Assembly (NCBI RefSeq): GCF_900156065.1
Contig: NZ_FTNF01000030.1
Coordinates: 1 to 64,000, forward strand
DNA from: Micromonospora avicenniae
GTDB lineage: Bacteria; Actinomycetota; Actinomycetes; Mycobacteriales; Micromonosporaceae
Direction: 5' to 3'
DNA: 64,000 nucleotides
Position numbers and translations under genes: made by a program. Below, piece by piece: positions 25,621 to 33,657 of this stretch. Each line of letters begins with the position of its first letter. Positions within the stretch are counted from its first letter, which is position 1. A model generated the notes under the pieces. That model was not told where the DNA came from. It saw nothing but the letters and a program-made list of their open reading frames with translations, and did not search any database.

Positions 25621-26157
25621 ATGCCTGCACTCCTTACCAAGCCGTTCCCCGCCGGACGCACCGCGTTGATCGTTGTGGACCTGATGCCGCGTATCGTCGA
25701 GCAGGACATGGGTCCCCACAAGGGGGCCGACGTGGTGACCCGGGCAAGCCGCCTGGTGACGGCGTTCCGCCGGGCCGGCGGCACCGTGGTGCTGGTCCGG
25801 GTGGATCGGCCGGGCGTTGCCGAGCAGCCGCCAGGCAGTGGGTTCGTCCCGGAGATGGAGCCGCAGCCCGGCGACATCGTTGTCGTGAAGCAAACCATTG
25901 GCGCGTTCTACGGCACAGGCTTGGCCGACCAGCTGCGGGAGCGCGGCGTGCAGTCAGTGGTCATGACCGGCCTTGCCACGACGATGGGCGTCGAGTCGAC
26001 CGCGCGCGCTGCGTCCGATCACGGGTTCGAGGTCATCTTCGTAGCCGATGCGATGAGCGGTATGACGGCGGCGGAGCATGACCACGCTCTGGCGGTGGTC
26101 CTGCCGCGGTTCGGCGAGGTCGTCACCACCGACGAGGTGCTCGACTGGCTCAGTTGA
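25621..26157 (+). CDS. Isochorismatase-family protein lacking the nucleophilic cysteine
   Basis: A 178-residue isochorismatase-like protein: Asp in TALIVVDLMPRIV, Lys in VVVKQTIGAFYGTGL, and the conserved turn MTGLATTMGVESTARAA. The position usually holding catalytic Cys in amidohydrolases (as in nicotinamidase) is Gly, as in YecD-like members. It may be a Cys-independent hydrolase or inactive. It is not similar in detail to the YcaC-type paralogue at 2.2 kb. Single gene, promoter in the preceding 170 bp. Confidence 0.85.
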   Translation: MPALLTKPFPAGRTALIVVDLMPRIVEQDMGPHKGADVVTRASRLVTAFRRAGGTVVLVRVDRPGVAEQPPGSGFVPEMEPQPGDIVVVKQTIGAFYGTGLADQLRERGVQSVVMTGLATTMGVESTARAASDHGFEVIFVADAMSGMTAAEHDHALAVVLPRFGEVVTTDEVLDWLS

Positions 26158-26271
26158 CGCCCGTCACCGTCGCTGCAGGAAACGGCGGCTGCCCGGCAGT
26201 GATTCAACTGGTTTGGGTGGAACACATAGATCATCGAGGGGCAGCCGCCGCGCTGCCGGGCTATGACCGGA

Positions 26272-27345
26272 CTACCCGCCGATCAAGTATGCGAACTGGT
26301 CGGCGCGGTGTTCGACCTGACCGGGATCGTCCGGCACGTCGTCGAGCCAGCCCCGTTGCTGCGCCCTGAGCGCGATCTGGAACCGGGTGCGTGCCCCGAG
26401 GAGAGCGCCGACATCGCTCACCGTCTGTTGGACGGTGCGCCGGCTGAGCCCGAGGGCCCGGGCGATAGCGTCGTCCTTCATCCCGAGTGCCATGAAGCGC
26501 AGCACCTGCAGCATCCGAGGGTCGGGCGCCGGCCTCAGGTCGGGGTCCGGCGGAGCGACCGGCCCGGCCTCGCTCCACGGCTGGCCGTGCTCCCACAGCT
26601 CCTCGAAGAGGACGCGTAGCACGCGCAGGAGCGGCCGCGCGTAGACGAGCAGCGAGCCGGCCGCGGGATCGTCCGGCTTGAGCGACATGATCGCGGCTAC
26701 GTCGTCGAACATGACCAGCTTCATCGGCAGACCGTTGCTCAGCCGGATTTGACCGCCGAGGCTGCCGCCCTCCCGCGCGGTCCGCAGCGAGAGTTCGTCG
26801 TCGAAGCTGCCGCTGTCGTAGACGGAGCGGAAGCGCACGCCCCGGGCCATCGCCTCGCCCTGCGCGCCCATCCGCTCCGGCAACTGCTCTGTGGGAGCGA
26901 CGTACGGCGGCATGACCAGATGCAGGACCTCACGCTGAGCCGAGCGCAGGTGGTGCTCATAGCGAGCGTTGAGGCGCTGCGGGCTGTCGAGCACCTCGAA
27001 CTGGTCGCCGATGAAACGGCGGTCGACGGTCTCGGTGTACACCTCGTGCAGCCGCTCCGCCTGGAGCCGGACGTTTGCGAGCCGGGCGCTGCGGCGGGCG
27101 AGCAGCGACTCGATCGCGGCGCGGGGCGGGTTCGCACTCCACCGCGCGGGGCTCAGGCTCACCCGTACGGCGAGCAGCTCGTCGCTCAACGTCCGCAGCG
27201 CGAGGGCGACACCGCGCGATGGAAGGCCGAGCGCTTCCGCGATCTCGGCCGGCGTCGACTCGGGGTGCGCGACGAGGTGCTCGAGGACCTGACCCGCGGC
27301 GGGCGGCAAGCCGGCGTCGGACCACCAGGTCGTCGGCTCGTCCAC
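26272..27345 (-). CDS. TrmB/LuxR-type two-HTH regulator (module 1)
   Basis: A 357-residue regulator. Residues 10-65 form a winged helix of TrmB/MarR type (VLEHLVAHPESTPAEIAEAL). The middle resembles the TrmB sensor or phospholipase-like fold (REVLHLVMPPYVAPTEQLPE, then LPMKLVMFDDVAAIM). Residues about 285-345 are a LuxR helix-turn-helix (FMALGMKDDAIARALGLSRR). GTG start with GGAGGAG upstream. Divergent from the giant secreted peptidase at 27490 and paralogous to the regulator at 37207, which is paired with another peptidase. Confidence 0.85.
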   Translation of the reverse strand: MDEPTTWWSDAGLPPAAGQVLEHLVAHPESTPAEIAEALGLPSRGVALALRTLSDELLAVRVSLSPARWSANPPRAAIESLLARRSARLANVRLQAERLHEVYTETVDRRFIGDQFEVLDSPQRLNARYEHHLRSAQREVLHLVMPPYVAPTEQLPERMGAQGEAMARGVRFRSVYDSGSFDDELSLRTAREGGSLGGQIRLSNGLPMKLVMFDDVAAIMSLKPDDPAAGSLLVYARPLLRVLRVLFEELWEHGQPWSEAGPVAPPDPDLRPAPDPRMLQVLRFMALGMKDDAIARALGLSRRTVQQTVSDVGALLGARTRFQIALRAQQRGWLDDVPDDPGQVEHRADQFAYLIGG

Positions 27346-27489
27346 CGGGACCCTCCTCCGCGCGGCATTTCACACTTGCGCAACTGCCCGGAGTCGCACC
27401 CCCGAATGCGTTGTGGCGGAAGTCTACGACCCCGACGGTTCTTCTATGTCGGGTGCGTTCCACCCGACTCCGCATACCGAAGGAGCACG
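27346..27489. promoter_or_regulatory. Divergent promoter region of protease module 1
   Basis: 144 bp between regulator and peptidase starts. Contains TCACACTTG at 27370-27378, also present once in the equivalent gap of module 2 (37073-37081). It may be a regulator half-site; this is weak evidence. Confidence 0.3.
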
Positions 27490-30400
27490 ATGTCCGGGAG
27501 TTCTACGAGGACGGTCTCCGTCCTCGCCTCCTTCCTGCTCGTGGGTGCTCTCGGCGCCGTCGGCATAGCGCCGGCCAGCGCCTCCCCCGCACCCGGAGTT
27601 CCCGTAGCCGGCGACGATCCGGCTGCCCATAACCACACACTGGACGACGGGTCGAAGGTGACCTGGTACGACGACGGCACCGCTACCGTCACCGACGCCA
27701 AGGGCGCGCAGCGCCCGTTCGTGGTGCCACCCGTCGCGGGCATGAGCGGCTACGGCACGACGTACAGCCCCACCATCGAGACCATCGAGGCCCGGGCGGC
27801 AGCTCAGACCTACCAGGTCGGCTCCGGTGCCGTCGGCATCGGCACGATGAACACCTCGGTCCACCTGCCCGAGAAGGTCGCAAAGGGCGCCCAGGCGCGC
27901 GCGAAGGCCGCGACCGCGACCGACGTCGTCGGCGTACCCACCAACGACGCGCTCACCAGCTCCTTCTCGTCCTGGCTCAACGCACAGGGCGTCAACGCGG
28001 TCGGCGCCTTCGTCGACGCGAAGCGCCACCTGAACGCGCTGCCCGGCGCGGGCCAGATCATCACCAACGTCTCGATCGGTGACGTCAACGACGACACCAC
28101 CATCGTCCGGGACGGCCAGCGCTACCTCGACATCCCGTCGATGCCGCTCATCCCGACGTACACCGCCGACGACGACGGTTCCCTCGACCCCATGGGCACC
28201 ACCGAGGGCCAGGATCCGGCGCTCGGCGAGGTGCTGCTCGACTTCTCGATGATGGCGCCGCTCCCCCACCACCAGCAGCGACCGGAGGCGCTCGGCGAGG
28301 GCGCGACAGACCTGCTCGGCATCGCGCCCGGCGCGGACTACCGTCTCGTCGTCGCCGAGGAGCCCACGTTCGAGGGCATCAACCAGGCGTTCATCGCCGC
28401 CGCCAACCAGAACCCGCGGCCGACAGTCATCACCGCGAGCCTCGGCGCCGGCACCGACACCAACCTCGGCTTCCCCGGCCGCTGGATCGAGGACATCCCG
28501 CAGATCCGCGAGACCCTGCGCAAGATCGTCGCCTCCGGCATCGTCGTCGTGGTCAGCTCCAACGACGGCACCCGGCTGGCCCTGCCCGTGTCGGTCGGCC
28601 CGGACGGGGGCAGCACGCCGACCGAGCGCACCAAGAAGAAGTCCGACCAGACGGACCTCGACGACATCGCGCCCACCACGGTCCCGACCAAGGTCACCGA
28701 CACAGGCGTGATCGCCGCGGGATCGACGACGGTGGACGACACGCTGACGAGCACGGACATCCGCGCGGGGGTCTGGCCGACGACCCGCTACAACGGCGCC
28801 GCGGCATACGCCTCGGGCTTCGGGTCCCGGATCGACCTGTCCGCCCCCGGAGACAACCTGCCCGCGTTCTTCCACGCGCAGAGCCAGGGCCCCCAGGCCG
28901 TCGGCCTGCAGCTCGGCGGCGGCACGTCCGCCTCGGCGCCGATGATCGCGGCCGCCGCGGCGGTGGTCCTGCAGGCGGGTGAGGCGACCAGCACCGACCT
29001 CACCCCGAAGCAGGTCCGCCAGATCCTCATCGACACGGCCCGCCCGGTTGCCACCCCACCGCAGGCCGACCAGGAGCTCCACGTCGGTCCGCAGATCGAC
29101 GTCACCCGGGCCTTCGAGAAGGTGCTCTCGCGCGGCTTCCCTATCGCCCGCACCGCCGCCCGGCTCTCGATGGCCGAGCGTCAGGTCATCCCGACCCTGC
29201 AGGGCATGTCGTTCGAAGAGGACACCGACCCCGACGCGATCGACCTGGCCGGCCCCACCGGAGGCAACGGCGACAAGACCGGACAGAACGCGGTCTCCCC
29301 GATCACCTTCGGGATGGACCTCGCCGGTGACACCAGGGGTCTGACCTACCAGCTCGTCGTCGGCAGCCGCACCTTCCCGGCGGCGGTGCCGAGCATCCGG
29401 GTTCTGCCGAAGGAGCTCTTCGACGCCGCCGGCCTCTCGATGACATCGGGCTCGCCGCAGCGCATCGACGTACGCTTCCAGGCACTCGGCAAGGTCAGCG
29501 GCAGGACGGCGGTCGTCGCGGAGCTGTCGCGGACGCTCACGTTCCTGCCCTCCGATGGGACCTACGAGCAGGCCCTGCCTCCGACGGCCCCTGGCAAGGT
29601 GGCGCTCGGCGAACCGGTGGCGGTCTCCTACGACCTGACCGGCGTCCGCGGCGTCAGCAACCCGCGCCTGGTCGTCTCCAGCGTCGGGCACTACACCCCG
29701 TCGGCCGGCGTCGACATCTTCAACGAGGCCTGGAGCACGCCGCTCACCGGGACCAAGGGCACCGTCACCGTCCCCGCCTCCGCGTTCACCGCCGGCGGCG
29801 GCGGCCTCTACGGCGTCGGCCTCCAGACCGCCACGCTCGGCGGTTACCTGAAGGTGTGGGGAGACTTCCGGGCCTTCCTCGTCGGACCCGGCGCAGACCA
29901 GCGGCCCGCCCCGATCACCTTCGGCCCCGACGTCCACGCCGCCGCGGTGCGCCGTGGCGACGCGCGCGTCCCAGTGAACTGGGACGTGCGCGACGTCAAG
30001 GGCGCGACCGGCGCGGCCGTCGAGGTCATGGCGCCGGCCCCGACCCTGGCCGGTACGCTCAACACGGCGACCAACCAGAACGGCACCAAACGCGACGACG
30101 ACGGCTTCAACCACGCCTCAACGGTGTGGCGTGAGCTGCCGTCGACCAACGGAACCACCGTGCTCGACCTGGACACGCTGGACCTGACGACCGGGCTGCA
30201 GTACCCGGTTCGCGTCATCGCCACGAAGCACGGCCAGCCGATCGGCCAGGCCTCGGCCACCTCGTTCCTGCAGTACGACGACGGCGACCGCATCGACGGC
30301 GCGGTCGAGGGCTTCGTGGTCGACGGCGGCAAGGCCTACATCTCGGCCGACACGTTCGACGGGTTCGACCTGGTCGACTCCGCCACGGTGCCGTACGACC

Positions 30401-31371
30401 TCGCCTCCGGCACCCTCGGGGCGAAGATCAACCACAGCGCCCCGGGCTCCCACTTGCAGCTCATCAAGGGCATCGACCCCGCGAGCGGGCATGCCCTGGT
30501 GCTGCATCGCCCGTTGCTCGGCACTGAGGCCGAGGTCCGGGTCATCGACCTGGCCACCGACACCGTGGTGAAGTCGACGCAGGTCGGCAGCCTGCCCGGC
30601 CTCACCGTCGGACAGAGCTACCTCGACGGCGCGACGGTCGACCGGGTTCGAGGGCGCGGCTACATCGAGGTGTACGACAGCTCGCAGGGCTACAGCCTGC
30701 TCTACACCGTCGACATGGCCACCGGCAACGCCACCGGCCCGCTGATCCTCAACCCGAACAACCGCGGTAGGACGTTCTCGAACCTGGCCGTCGACTCCTC
30801 CACCGGCACGGTCTTCGCGACCACCGTCGGCACGGCAGGCCCCTGCCTCGCCGGCCGGGCGGGCTACTGGATGGTCAAGGCGGACGTCGCCGCGCAGACG
30901 GTCAGCCCGGCCACGACAATGCCGCTGTGCACGGCGGCTGTGGCACCTGACGGGAAGGGCGACAAGCTGTACGTCTCTGTCGGGGCCCACCAGCCGTACG
31001 GCGGCAGCTTCCCGCTCAGCTCTTTCCTGACCATGGACCAGGCCACGATCACCAAGGGTCCCGAGAAGGCCATCGACACCCGCGGCCCCGAGTGGCTGAC
31101 CTATGACGCCACCCACCACGTGCTGGTCCAGACCAGCATCTACGAGGCCGACCACGACACGGACAACAACCCGATGAGCGAGGTGACGCTCATCGACCCC
31201 GACACCGGGGCGGTCCTGTCGCGCAAGCCGATGGTCAACCTGGTCAACTCCACGCTCGCCGCGTCCAACTTCGACTTCACCGCGCGCCAGGGTCTCTACC
31301 TCGACCCGACCACCCGCACGGGGTACGTCGTCGACGCGTGGGCCGGCGGATTGTCGAGGTTCACCTACTGA
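27490..31371 (+). CDS. Giant secreted subtilisin/sedolisin-superfamily serine peptidase
   Basis: A 1293-residue exported protein with a signal peptide (residues 1-32, cleaved after ASA). The catalytic-like region spans about 120-560. The nucleophile motif GGGTSASAPMIAAAAA puts Ser at 480. No GHGTH histidine motif is seen; instead Glu247 and Asp251 in GEVLLDFSMMAP have ExxxD spacing as in sedolisins (S53). ITASLGAGTD may supply the oxyanion residue. The C-terminal half (about 600-1293) is beta-rich, with fibronectin-like and propeller-like stretches ending in YVVDAWAGGLSRF. AAGGAG precedes ATG 27490. Confidence 0.8.
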   Translation: MSGSSTRTVSVLASFLLVGALGAVGIAPASASPAPGVPVAGDDPAAHNHTLDDGSKVTWYDDGTATVTDAKGAQRPFVVPPVAGMSGYGTTYSPTIETIEARAAAQTYQVGSGAVGIGTMNTSVHLPEKVAKGAQARAKAATATDVVGVPTNDALTSSFSSWLNAQGVNAVGAFVDAKRHLNALPGAGQIITNVSIGDVNDDTTIVRDGQRYLDIPSMPLIPTYTADDDGSLDPMGTTEGQDPALGEVLLDFSMMAPLPHHQQRPEALGEGATDLLGIAPGADYRLVVAEEPTFEGINQAFIAAANQNPRPTVITASLGAGTDTNLGFPGRWIEDIPQIRETLRKIVASGIVVVVSSNDGTRLALPVSVGPDGGSTPTERTKKKSDQTDLDDIAPTTVPTKVTDTGVIAAGSTTVDDTLTSTDIRAGVWPTTRYNGAAAYASGFGSRIDLSAPGDNLPAFFHAQSQGPQAVGLQLGGGTSASAPMIAAAAAVVLQAGEATSTDLTPKQVRQILIDTARPVATPPQADQELHVGPQIDVTRAFEKVLSRGFPIARTAARLSMAERQVIPTLQGMSFEEDTDPDAIDLAGPTGGNGDKTGQNAVSPITFGMDLAGDTRGLTYQLVVGSRTFPAAVPSIRVLPKELFDAAGLSMTSGSPQRIDVRFQALGKVSGRTAVVAELSRTLTFLPSDGTYEQALPPTAPGKVALGEPVAVSYDLTGVRGVSNPRLVVSSVGHYTPSAGVDIFNEAWSTPLTGTKGTVTVPASAFTAGGGGLYGVGLQTATLGGYLKVWGDFRAFLVGPGADQRPAPITFGPDVHAAAVRRGDARVPVNWDVRDVKGATGAAVEVMAPAPTLAGTLNTATNQNGTKRDDDGFNHASTVWRELPSTNGTTVLDLDTLDLTTGLQYPVRVIATKHGQPIGQASATSFLQYDDGDRIDGAVEGFVVDGGKAYISADTFDGFDLVDSATVPYDLASGTLGAKINHSAPGSHLQLIKGIDPASGHALVLHRPLLGTEAEVRVIDLATDTVVKSTQVGSLPGLTVGQSYLDGATVDRVRGRGYIEVYDSSQGYSLLYTVDMATGNATGPLILNPNNRGRTFSNLAVDSSTGTVFATTVGTAGPCLAGRAGYWMVKADVAAQTVSPATTMPLCTAAVAPDGKGDKLYVSVGAHQPYGGSFPLSSFLTMDQATITKGPEKAIDTRGPEWLTYDATHHVLVQTSIYEADHDTDNNPMSEVTLIDPDTGAVLSRKPMVNLVNSTLAASNFDFTARQGLYLDPTTRTGYVVDAWAGGLSRFTY

Positions 31372-31395
31372 GGCACCCACCGACCAACTGAGGCA

Positions 31396-31427
31396 CCCGG
31401 CCCGTCCACCCTCACGGACGGGCCGGG
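31396..31427 (+). terminator. Terminator of peptidase gene (module 1)
   Basis: Perfect 12-bp stem (CCCGGCCCGTCC with GGACGGGCCGGG) and 8-nt loop, 25 bp after the stop codon. No T tract, as usual in high-GC actinobacteria. Confidence 0.8.
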
Positions 31428-31726
31428 GTCCTCGGTGCTCGCAGCGCCATCCGCGACCCCGGGCCGTGGAAAAGGAGGCAGCTTCCCCTTGAGAACGCGA
31501 GGTTCACCAGAGCCTGCCGTACGTCGGGTCGCGGACGACGTCCGGAAACTCATCAGACCCATCGGCCCCATGCCGAGCCAACCCTCGCGGATACCGCGAA
31601 TCGTACCGGCGACGCCCACGCGCGACTGGGCATAACCGCCAAGTCCTGACGCACTAACCGGTGTGCCAAGACACGGGACTATCGGGCAAAGGCCCTGTCC
31701 ACATTCGGCGGTGACGGAAGGTGCCG
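31428..31726. other. Intergenic region after module 1
   Basis: About 300 bp with no coding signal I can support. It probably includes the outer end of the ISL3 remnant that follows, but its inverted repeat could not be matched. Confidence 0.4.
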
Positions 31727-31912
31727 CTATCCGAGGAGGATGCGGTGGCGAAGCAGGGTGAAGCCCGCTCGTCCGTGCATTGGCGTGCGATCCGTTTGGT
31801 CTTGGTGTTGACGCCTTCGGTGGGGCGTTGCTGTAGGGAAGCCTAGCGCGGCGTTCACGGCGTCGCGGTCTCGTTCCAGGCCCCGGGCGAAGCGCCGCTC
31901 GCCCCTCGGCTA
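31727..31912 (-). pseudogene. ISL3-family transposase, C-terminal remnant with frameshifts
   Basis: Read on the minus strand in three pieces: ERRFARGLERDRDAVNAAL, then PTEGVNTKTKRIARQ, then MHGRAGFTLLRHRILLG and a stop at 31727. Together they match the last 60 or so residues of ISL3-family transposases (SNGPTEGVNTKTKRIKRQM). Two single-base shifts separate the pieces and nothing upstream is preserved. A dead relic, adjacent to a broken toxin gene. Confidence 0.7.
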
Positions 31913-32035
31913 CGAACGATCAACCACCGGAGCCCTGGAGGCTCAAGCCGCATAACGGAGACCTCCACGCTTCCATGGGATGGACAGTCCGACTGGTGGC
32001 AACGCCTCGGTGCCCTGTCTGTAGCGCACGTGCGT

Positions 32036-32073
32036 CGACCCGGGGTCGCGGTCGGTACGACGACCCCGGGTCG
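32036..32073 (-). terminator. Terminator downstream of immunity-like gene
   Basis: CGACCCGGGGTCG and CGACCCCGGGTCG form a perfect 13-bp stem with a 12-nt loop, 22 bp past the stop of the minus-strand gene at 32096-32431. Confidence 0.7.
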
Positions 32074-32095
32074 ATGGGTAAATCAGAGCCGCTTG

Positions 32096-32431
32096 TCATG
32101 CGTCGCCCAGAAGATCCTCCAATTGATCAAAGAGGGCTTCGCAGAGCCGACGATCGAACGACTCCTCGCGGGGCGCCAATGGCCGCCACAACTCGGGATC
32201 GTTAGGAGCGACCTTTCGAAGGAGCAAAGATTCCCATCCTAGATTCTGCCCAGTTCCGAGGTCACCGACCAGTTTCTCCTTCAGTTTGGCGAGCAGATCG
32301 TCGCCGACCCCCTCTCGATAACCATAGAAAAAGGCGACGTACATGACGTATGAGCCGTCCAGTCCGAACATGCCGGGTCGCTCCCGGAGATTCCGGATGA
32401 GTTTCCGTCGATTCACGAGACCGGCGTCCAT
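32096..32431 (-). CDS. Putative immunity protein for a polymorphic toxin
   Basis: A 111-residue acidic soluble protein with LIRNLRERPGMFGLDGSYVM, AFFYGYREGVGDDLL and GTGQNLGWESLLLR. I cannot name a family. Its ATG overlaps the last 19 nt of a fragment that looks like the C-terminus of a toxin, the standard toxin-immunity arrangement, and a perfect hairpin follows its stop. Codon use is less GC-biased than neighbours. Role as immunity protein is inferred from position, size and charge. Confidence 0.6.
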   Translation of the reverse strand: MDAGLVNRRKLIRNLRERPGMFGLDGSYVMYVAFFYGYREGVGDDLLAKLKEKLVGDLGTGQNLGWESLLLRKVAPNDPELWRPLAPREESFDRRLCEALFDQLEDLLGDA

Positions 32432-32577
32432 TTCAAGATGTCGCCGCCATATTCCCAGCGGGATTCGAACTCCTCCATGGAGACATCCGTCCTATCTGTG
32501 AACCCGTTATAAACTCTGCCATTCGCGTCACGCGGGGTGAAGTCCTCTCGTGAGTGCGTGGAAGAAAAAAGATCCAG
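32413..32577 (-). pseudogene. C-terminal fragment of a polymorphic toxin
   Basis: A 54-codon open frame with no start, bounded upstream by TGA (32578-32580). It reads EDFTPRDANGRVYNGFTDRT, then MEEFESRWEYGGDILKW and ends TPVS. The length, Gly/Asp/Trp-rich composition, lower GC and 19-nt overlap with the following small acidic gene fit the tip of a polymorphic toxin such as those on Rhs or secreted carriers. No carrier domain remains, so it is an orphan relic. The toxin class is not recognised. Confidence 0.5.
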
Positions 32578-32828
32578 TCAGAAGGTAGGGCGCAGCGGGC
32601 TGGCGCGGCCACCCCTTTCCTCCTGGGCCGGTCAGGGGCGGGTTGGCGAGCTGGGCGTCGACCCGCGCCGGTCACCTTCGCGGCCTCTTTCTGCCGCCGC
32701 CGGGCCACCTCCCGTAGGACTTGGTCGTTCCGCTGGCCGTTGCCCAGTCCGTCGGCGGCCTCGTCGGGGCGACACCGCCGAGGCAATCCGGACGTGGATT
32801 GTCCGCAACCGCCCCTACCATGGCCGGC

Positions 32829-33185
32829 ATGGCAATCGCTCGCTTCCCCAGCATCGTCATCGACTGTCCCGATCCTGGTGCGCTCGCGAAGTTCTACGGC
32901 GCAATGTTGGATTGGAAGGTCGACGTCTCCTCAGATTGGGCCGACGTCCGCGCGGAGTACGGTCAGTGCATCTCGTTCCAGCAGGTGGAGGGGTACACGC
33001 CGCCCGCGTGGCCGAGCCAGGAACCGCCCCAGCAGATGCACCTCGATGTGATCGTTGACGACCTCGATGCCGCCGAGGCGGCAGTGCTCGATCTCGGCGC
33101 AACCAAACACCCGCATCAGCCCGGTACGTCCTTCCGTGTCTTCCTCGACCCGGCAGGTCATCCCTTCTGCCTCTGCACGAACTGA
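32829..33185 (+). CDS. VOC-superfamily (glyoxalase/bleomycin-resistance-like) protein
   Basis: A 118-residue protein with two beta-alpha-beta-beta-beta modules: FPSIVIDCPDPGALAKFYGA and MHLDVIVDDLDAAEAAVLDL. The end strand FRVFLDPAGHPFCLCTN is typical of the actinobacterial VOC group that ends in a Cys. Metal ligands are not evident beyond a His and an Asp. Start may also be ATG 32820. Role is unknown; such proteins bind drugs or act on small electrophiles. Confidence 0.85.
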   Translation: MAIARFPSIVIDCPDPGALAKFYGAMLDWKVDVSSDWADVRAEYGQCISFQQVEGYTPPAWPSQEPPQQMHLDVIVDDLDAAEAAVLDLGATKHPHQPGTSFRVFLDPAGHPFCLCTN

Positions 33186-33611
33186 TCCGGACGGGCAATC
33201 CTCGTTTGCGACAAGCCCTGGCCGGCTCGGCATGATTTCACGCTCGCCGGCGCGTCCGGACGGCAACCGATCCGGCTCAGCGGGACGCACCGGGCGGATC
33301 GTCAGGCGCACCGCGCCGCAGAGGAACGACTCGGGCGACCGAGCGTCCGCCTCTTCACTGCTGCCCCGGTCCGGTGCCGCCTCAGGGGTTTACCCGCTGC
33401 GGTTTCGACGTGCGACGACGTGACCGCCGGCAATGCCCTCCCGGCCGCGCCGGCCAGGACGACGACGTCCCGCCGCACACGGTCAGCTTCATCATCGGGG
33501 AACCACTTGAACGCCTGTCCGGCTCGGCGACATCGCTTCGGGCCGGTCGGCTCCTGAATGGGCCGCGGGCCTCTGATTTCCGTGGGGCTCTGCAGCGGCC
33601 GCCGTGGTGAC
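33186..33611. other. Intergenic region, no gene recognised
   Basis: About 430 bp between the VOC gene and the terminator of the convergent protease gene. Open frames are short and without motifs; nothing repetitive seen. Confidence 0.5.
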
Positions 33612-33648
33612 CCGGGCCCGAGCGGCGTCGCGAGCTGCTCGGGCCCGG
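33612..33648 (-). terminator. Terminator of S8 protease gene (module 2)
   Basis: CCGGGCCCGAGC pairs with GCTCGGGCCCGG (12-bp perfect stem, 13-nt loop), 10 bp past the protease stop codon. Confidence 0.8.
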
Positions 33649-33657
33649 ATCACGTGG

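Noticed and set aside
27424..30114. Minus-strand open frame of about 900 codons opposite the module 1 peptidase
   Set aside because: Antisense of a real gene with signal peptide, RBS and catalytic motifs; translation is Arg/Gly/Asp/Val repeats typical of antisense.
33055..33610. Plus-strand frames after the VOC gene
   Set aside because: Ser/Arg/Pro-rich translations without motifs or ribosome sites.
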